Of a stretch of DNA of 64,000 nt, positions 59,584 through 64,000 are shown one piece after another. Numbering within the stretch: position 1 is the stretch's first letter; every line of letters starts with the position of its first letter. Below the pieces are notes generated by a model. That model did no database searches. It was given only the letters and a program-made list of their open reading frames with translations, and was not told the origin of the DNA. The translations under genes were made by a program, and so were the position numbers. This stretch comes from Rufibacter roseus (GTDB lineage: Bacteria > Bacteroidota > Bacteroidia > Cytophagales > Hymenobacteraceae). Location of the stretch: positions 62,001 through 126,000 of the forward strand of contig NZ_LRML01000002.1 of assembly GCF_001647285.1 (NCBI RefSeq), written 5' to 3'.

Positions 59584-61542
59584 TCACAACTTCACAAAGC
59601 GCACAATTTCAGTCTTACCAATAAACTCAGCTTTCAATATATATGACCCCGGACGTAAATGGGAAACATTATTATAAGGACCAGAAGGAACTAAGGTAAA
59701 CACCTTACGCCCTATCATATCATACACCACCAGTTGCACAGGCAGCCCTTCTCCTCCCCTTAAGGTTAGAGACCCAACCGTAGGGTTAGGATAAATAGAG
59801 AATTCTTCTGGTGTATAGGAGTTCAAAGAAGGATCTTGGGTAGCGGGTGGGCTATTCTCCAGGAGCCACTGGTTAGGATCAACCGTTATAGAAAGCACCT
59901 GCCCTGACACTCTGAACTTATATTGTTTAGTAGGGCTATCATGTTGCAACAACACTACCGTATCTTTTAGTGTTGTGGTTATTTTATATTCAACTTCAGT
60001 TCTGAAAAACGGAGTAGCGGCGCTTGAGGTGGTTTGTACGCTTTTTAGATATAGGTTATTCTCCTCTTGGTTCCAGGTTACATTGAAAGAAGGGTAACCC
60101 TCTCCGTACACCCACTGGTCAAAAAAATAGCTCAAGGAACGCCCGGTCACCCACTCCGCTACCCGCTGAAAACCTCTGGTGGTAGCTACTTTATACCTAA
60201 ACTCTTTACGGTATTCTTGCAGTACTTTAAAAAAGAGAGCATCTTCCTGTAAGGTGTGCCGCAACATGTGCAAGACAAACCCAGCCTTCATATAAGTTAA
60301 TGGGTAGTAAAAGATACGGCTTACATTGGTACTGTCTTGAACAAACACCTGCCCCTTTGGTGGAATCAAGGCAAATTGACTCGCCCTGTTTAGCCATGTT
60401 TGTCTTTGGTCAGGCTGCAGCCGCTCTAGGGCAAGCAATTCTGAATAAGAGGCAAAACCTTCGTTTAGCCAGATATGGCTCCAATCTGCATTGGTCACCT
60501 CATCTCCCCACCACTGGTGCCCCAGTTCATGCGCCGTCAAGGTAAAGCCGAAATCTTGCTGAGTAGTCATGGTCTGGTGTTCCATGCCACCGCCCATGGG
60601 TGCCATGCTGTGTCCGTATTTTTCTTTGTAAAAAGGGTAAGGCCCAAACATCTCAGAGAAAATCTGGAGAAAATCAGCAGTTCGGTCAATTCCTGCTTTG
60701 TAAGTTGCCAATGCCTGCGGGTGGTCATATATATAATTCTGAACAAACACTGGCTGATTTACACCCGGAATGGGAACCTCAAAGGAATATTCCTGGTACT
60801 GGCTAACCGCCACTGAGATTAGGTAGTAGGCAATTGGATAAGTAGATTTCCACTCAAACCTATGCTTCTGGTTGGGCATGGGGGTGACCCGTTGCAGCAC
60901 TCCATTTGAACCTACCTTGTTATTAACATCAGTGGTTACCCAAACCTCTACTGAATCAGCCTTATCTGCTAGCAGTTGCTTACACGGAAACCATTCATAA
61001 GCAGCAAAAGGCTCGCTCAAGCTCCATAAAACCTGCTTGCCCCAGGGCTGGGCTACAGCGGTATTCAAGCCGTTGCCAATGGCCGCACTGGCACCGGAGG
61101 GAGCCCTGCCGCTGTAAAAGATTTCCACCTTAACCTTTTGTTTATTGTTTTTGGCAGCCCTGAGCGTTGCAATTGCCTCACCACCGGTACGTATTACCTC
61201 GCTATTAACCCCATCAATGAGTACCTGTTGCAGCTGCATGTCTGGATGCAATTCAAACGCGAAGTTCACAAAGCCGTTGGCTAAGACAGTGGCACCAATG
61301 GTGACACTACCCCGCACGTCTAAGGAATTTCTTTCCAGCTCCAGGTTCAGCTTGTAGTAGTTGATGTCGTACTGCCGCATCAGGGCCCGGTGTGGCTCAG
61401 AAGTAATACCGTCGGCTAGCAACATGTGCCCTTTCCTGTTTTTAGCATCGGCACAGGTAAAGCCCCCTTTGTCGGGAGTTTGTGCCAGAGCCGCTGGTAT
61501 AGTAAGACAAAGGCACCACAAGAACAGGTAGATCTTTTTCAT
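59584..61542 (-). CDS. Secreted M1-family aminopeptidase with T9SS sorting domain
   Basis: 652 aa. Signal peptide (1-20). M1 catalytic domain: substrate motif GGGMEHQ (317-323), zinc motif H338-E-L-G-H342 and third ligand E361 (NEGFASYSE). The T9SS type A sorting module is at the C-terminus (about 570-652; EEFSIYPNPTVGSLTLRG, GSYILKAEFIGKTE). A surface or released peptidase for protein nutrition. A frame extends upstream, but the signal peptide fixes the start. No aminopeptidase N C-terminal helical domain, as in short bacterial M1 forms. Confidence 0.93.
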   Translation of the reverse strand: MKKIYLFLWCLCLTIPAALAQTPDKGGFTCADAKNRKGHMLLADGITSEPHRALMRQYDINYYKLNLELERNSLDVRGSVTIGATVLANGFVNFAFELHPDMQLQQVLIDGVNSEVIRTGGEAIATLRAAKNNKQKVKVEIFYSGRAPSGASAAIGNGLNTAVAQPWGKQVLWSLSEPFAAYEWFPCKQLLADKADSVEVWVTTDVNNKVGSNGVLQRVTPMPNQKHRFEWKSTYPIAYYLISVAVSQYQEYSFEVPIPGVNQPVFVQNYIYDHPQALATYKAGIDRTADFLQIFSEMFGPYPFYKEKYGHSMAPMGGGMEHQTMTTQQDFGFTLTAHELGHQWWGDEVTNADWSHIWLNEGFASYSELLALERLQPDQRQTWLNRASQFALIPPKGQVFVQDSTNVSRIFYYPLTYMKAGFVLHMLRHTLQEDALFFKVLQEYRKEFRYKVATTRGFQRVAEWVTGRSLSYFFDQWVYGEGYPSFNVTWNQEENNLYLKSVQTTSSAATPFFRTEVEYKITTTLKDTVVLLQHDSPTKQYKFRVSGQVLSITVDPNQWLLENSPPATQDPSLNSYTPEEFSIYPNPTVGSLTLRGGEGLPVQLVVYDMIGRKVFTLVPSGPYNNVSHLRPGSYILKAEFIGKTEIVRFVKL

Positions 61543-61614
61543 GTAAGGCAGGGTTTGGGGCAGGTGCCGTTCTTCAGGTCTAAAATACGTAAAATACGTG
61601 TACTGGTCTAGCGC

Positions 61615-61653
61615 AAAAAAAGTAGGGCCCGACAATTTGCCGAGCCCTGCTTT
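61615..61653 (-). terminator. Terminator after the repeat-containing T9SS gene
   Basis: Minus-strand stem AAAGCAGGGCTCGGC paired with GTCGGGCCCTACTTT through G:U pairs, followed by a U-run. Confidence 0.7.
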
Positions 61654-61676
61654 AATGTGATATGAAAGAGAGAAAA

Positions 61677-62861
61677 CTATTGTACCAGAACCTTCTCCGC
61701 CTGAATAGAATTACCTATCATCAGCTGTATCACAAAAACTCCGGCACCATATTTAGACAGATTAATTTCTTTGGCATACTGTCCTTGAAAAGACTCGCGC
61801 TCATCCTGTAAAACTGTTCTACCCTGACTATCCACTATTCTTACTTTAACATTGGCTTTCTTTTTCACGTCAAAAGAAAGATTTACCGTTCCGCTGGTAG
61901 GGTTAGGGTAAACTTTAACATCAAGCTGGGAGGCATTTGCTTTCTCTTTTTTCTTCGCTTTCTCACCTTCCTTCTTTTCATTTTTAACTTCTGTAGTTTT
62001 TGATGCCCTTAACACAATCACTTTCTCTTTGGTATCTGAATTTAGCTTCAGCACATCATATTCCCCTGTCTCCAGAGCATCACTTGTACCATCAGTGTGC
62101 ATCCGGAAAATTTTTATCTCACCGGTCTGTCCGTCTTTCTCTATTTTTATTTTATCCCTGATCAAGAAGGAATCAGCCTTCAATTGAACTGTGCTGTCTA
62201 ACCGGAAGAACACTTTCATTCTCATTAAAGAATCTTTGCCTATTGAGTGCCGGAGCATCAGTTGTTGACCGTTGATATTTATAGCTTTGTTCTCCAGAGG
62301 AGACATGCCCTCTACTGCCGCTCCTTTCACATAAAAGTGCCTGTCTCTGATTTTTGAAAAGAGAGAATCTGGTACAGAACTTCTCCACTTTACGGCTTTG
62401 ACAGAGTCTGCGCCAAACGTCTTAAACAAAACGGTTCTGGCAGAGTCGGAGCCTAGATTGCGGAACAAAACTGCCCTTGCCGAATCTGGTCTAATACTTC
62501 TGAACATGACTGCTCTGGCGGAATCAGTTACTTTGGAGGGCAATACCCTTATGAAATCAATGTCCCCCACTCCTTTTATTTCTGAAGGAACAAAGGGTTT
62601 TGCCCCAAGCGCCTTCAGATCTTGCTCCTGCAGCTTCAACTGCTTCACGGCCGCTTCTACGCTTACTCCTTCTGCAAGCGTTAGGGTGGTATCAAGAAGC
62701 ATGTATTCTCCATTTTCTTTTTGCAGAATTTTCACCTTTGCCTCTTTGGCGGAACCAGATTTAATGGTTTTAGCTTCTTGCGCAAAAGCAGCAGAATAAG
62801 AGATTAGGCACAAGAATGCAATGGCCATGCCGCACGCGTTAATTTGTTGTTTCTTTATCAT
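61677..62861 (-). CDS. T9SS-exported protein with 13-residue tandem repeats, function unknown
   Basis: 394 aa. Signal peptide (1-27, ending AAFAQ). Residues 113-164 consist of four exact-length 13-residue repeats (DSARAVMFRSIRP, DSARAVLFRNLGS, DSARTVLFKTFGA, DSVKAVKWRSSVP). A beta-rich central part follows, then a lysine/glutamate stretch (about 295-315) and a T9SS type A sorting module (about 317-394; VKVYPNPTSGTVNLSFDVKK, GAGVFVIQLMIGN). Probably displayed on the surface. It lies between the aminopeptidase gene and a divergent histidine kinase gene. Confidence 0.82.
   Translation of the reverse strand: MIKKQQINACGMAIAFLCLISYSAAFAQEAKTIKSGSAKEAKVKILQKENGEYMLLDTTLTLAEGVSVEAAVKQLKLQEQDLKALGAKPFVPSEIKGVGDIDFIRVLPSKVTDSARAVMFRSIRPDSARAVLFRNLGSDSARTVLFKTFGADSVKAVKWRSSVPDSLFSKIRDRHFYVKGAAVEGMSPLENKAININGQQLMLRHSIGKDSLMRMKVFFRLDSTVQLKADSFLIRDKIKIEKDGQTGEIKIFRMHTDGTSDALETGEYDVLKLNSDTKEKVIVLRASKTTEVKNEKKEGEKAKKKEKANASQLDVKVYPNPTSGTVNLSFDVKKKANVKVRIVDSQGRTVLQDERESFQGQYAKEINLSKYGAGVFVIQLMIGNSIQAEKVLVQ
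62370..62525 (-). repeat. Four 39-bp tandem repeats inside the T9SS gene
   Basis: In-frame 39-bp units coding for D-S-A-R-x-V-x-F-containing 13-mers; identity between units falls from the first to the fourth copy. Copy number may vary between strains. Confidence 0.75.
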
Positions 62862-62995
62862 AACAGTGGTACTTTAGAAGTGGCTATGTAACTGACTGCT
62901 ACAATATTACTAGGTACTGCCTTGGGTGTGGGTTAAGGCTTAGTTAAAGTCTGTTAATGAAAAGTTAAAGTAAAAATTACCCCCGTCTTACTTCT

Positions 62996-63003
62996 TATAT
63001 TTG
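62996..63003 (+). promoter_or_regulatory. Promoter -7 element TATATTTG before the histidine kinase gene
   Basis: Exact TAnnTTTG match, 5 bases before the ATG; no clear -33 element. If used, the mRNA would be nearly leaderless. Confidence 0.35.
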
Positions 63004-63008
63004 TAGAG

Positions 63009-64000
63009 ATGAGAAAGAAAACATTGCTATTGGTCATTTTGTTGATGAGCCTCTCTCTTGTAGGTCTAATAGGCTTCCAGGCGTACTGGATTCAACATGC
63101 TGTGCAGATGGAAGAAGAAGTATTTGACCGAAACGTTAATGATGCCTTACACCAGGTTGTCCGGCGGCTAGAAACCAATGAGGCGGTGCTTTTTCTGAAG
63201 GAAGAGGCGCCACAACTAAGAGCCGCCGCGCTCACCACCGTAGCCGAGCCTGTTACAGTTCTGCCAGACCCAGCTGAAACACCTGCTCCTACTCCCCTTC
63301 CCACGCCCAAACCTGTTAAATCCTCAGTAGCAAAAATTGAGACCGTAGCACCTGTACAGGAACAAGTGTTGTTTGTACCCAGCAAAAAAGTGGAGCCATT
63401 GCGTGCCGCTGAAACGATAGTATTACGTAGAAACGCCCCATTTGAAATCATTACTTCAAGACCGGTTACCCACTCTACTGCCACTACTATTGTTTCAGAT
63501 AAAAGTGCCAAGGGTCGTGTTTACGCCAGGTCTTCCCGCCCTGACACTTCCAGAAGTACAGCAAGTAAAAACATTTTTGGCCATTCTAAGCTTGACTCTG
63601 TAGTCATCTGGAAAGTTTTGGCAGCCAACACTAAAATGGTTGATACCATAAAAGTTGCTGGTTTGTACAGGCAGAAGCGTGACTCTAATATGGTATTAAA
63701 GTATTCTTTTGACACGCTACAGTTGGTTCAGGGAGTTGATTTTATGCAACATTTACCTGTAAAGAACATCAGCAGTATAGATGTCAGAAAATCGAATAAC
63801 GGCAACTATATTAATATTTACACTGACAGCATTTTAAAGCAGTTGCCGCGCCAAGCCTTTCAATACGAAATAGATACTCTCCGGAGAAACATGCTCAGGG
63901 TGGCGGCTCCCATAAGCACCAGGGCTATTGTCAAAAGCCTGAATAAAGAAAATGAACCTACACCCGTAAAAGCCCCCTCGCCTAAACCACAGGTGTATGC
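63009..64000 (+). CDS. Sensor histidine kinase, N-terminal sensor part (3' end outside window)
   Basis: 330 residues visible. An N-terminal membrane helix (5-27, LLLVILLMSLSLVGLIGFQA) runs into the motif YWIQHAVQMEEEVFDRNVND ALHQVV (two blocks), which opens many Bacteroidota two-component sensor kinases. Then comes an unusually long proline- and serine-rich stretch (about 70-190; PAETPAPTPLPTPKPV) and a mixed sensor region. The HisKA and ATPase domains would lie past the right edge, so the kinase assignment rests on the N-terminus. Start chosen at the first ATG of the membrane helix. Confidence 0.65.
   Translation, partial: MRKKTLLLVILLMSLSLVGLIGFQAYWIQHAVQMEEEVFDRNVNDALHQVVRRLETNEAVLFLKEEAPQLRAAALTTVAEPVTVLPDPAETPAPTPLPTPKPVKSSVAKIETVAPVQEQVLFVPSKKVEPLRAAETIVLRRNAPFEIITSRPVTHSTATTIVSDKSAKGRVYARSSRPDTSRSTASKNIFGHSKLDSVVIWKVLAANTKMVDTIKVAGLYRQKRDSNMVLKYSFDTLQLVQGVDFMQHLPVKNISSIDVRKSNNGNYINIYTDSILKQLPRQAFQYEIDTLRRNMLRVAAPISTRAIVKSLNKENEPTPVKAPSPKPQVY

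Noticed and set aside
63092-63715. Two minus-strand frames opposite the histidine kinase start
   Set aside because: The plus strand has the membrane helix and YWIQHA motif expected of a sensor; the minus frames are compositional shadows.
1-64000. tRNA or rRNA genes
   Set aside because: No cloverleaf with the conserved T-loop GTTCRAATC and no rRNA segment was recognised; the ACCTCCTTTCT near 57668 is only an 11-base similarity to the 16S rRNA end.

Overview
The window looks like chromosomal DNA of a gliding or surface-associated member of the Bacteroidota, probably order Cytophagales and close to Hymenobacteraceae (Rufibacter/Pontibacter-like). The evidence is a SusC-type TonB receptor, gldA/gldF/gldG, four secreted proteins with type IX secretion (T9SS) C-terminal sorting modules, an IS1182-like element, -7 promoter elements of the TAnnTTTG type, and no general use of Shine-Dalgarno sites. 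The genus is an inference.

Layout. 1-6.3 kb is a carbohydrate locus: susC (running off the left edge), a divergent LacI regulator with a clear 16-bp operator palindrome, and a fucose-permease-type sugar transporter. 6.5-12.3 kb holds gldG, gldF, a small membrane protein, gldA and two short-chain dehydrogenases, all on the minus strand. 12.4-14.1 kb is an MlaE/MlaF lipid-transport pair, followed by a gene-free, repeat-rich stretch. 14.7-18.5 kb is the minus-strand group etfB-etfA-bifunctional nuclease-CNT transporter.

19.2-24.8 kb is the most unusual part: six consecutive units, each with at most one plus-strand gene, separated by six 66-71 bp sites that have the architecture of integron attC sites (RYYYAAC ... 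conserved palindromic centre ... GTTRRRY). The start of nearly every unit is complementary to its own end, which is the signature of gene cassettes. No integrase gene is in the window, so this is an attC cluster without a visible integrase. One site is split by an IS1182-like element with a 6-bp target duplication. One cassette gene has a frameshift, another an in-frame stop, and one cassette has no gene.

25-64 kb is mostly ordinary core and surface genes: HAD phosphatase, SRPBCC protein, T9SS glycosidase, K+ channel, a T9SS protein with a cohesin-like domain next to a 1548-residue surface protein ending in dockerin-like repeats, two aldo/keto reductases, a PaxB-like membrane terpene cyclase homologue, Mut7-C RNase, GH13 enzyme, MsrA, serine hydrolase, PAS-LuxR regulator, pseudouridine synthase, MFS pump, FKBP, Kup, M61 and M1 peptidases, an NlpC/P60 peptidase, and the start of a sensor histidine kinase.

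Two further layers are not captured by the genes. First, about 17 intergenic copies of a 35-42 bp hairpin (one extended to 62 bp) with diverged but base-paired arms of the form TGTTTTAGGCCTG...CAGGCCTAAAACA are spread across the window. Second, there is a probable structured RNA on the minus strand near 57.5 kb with its own terminator.
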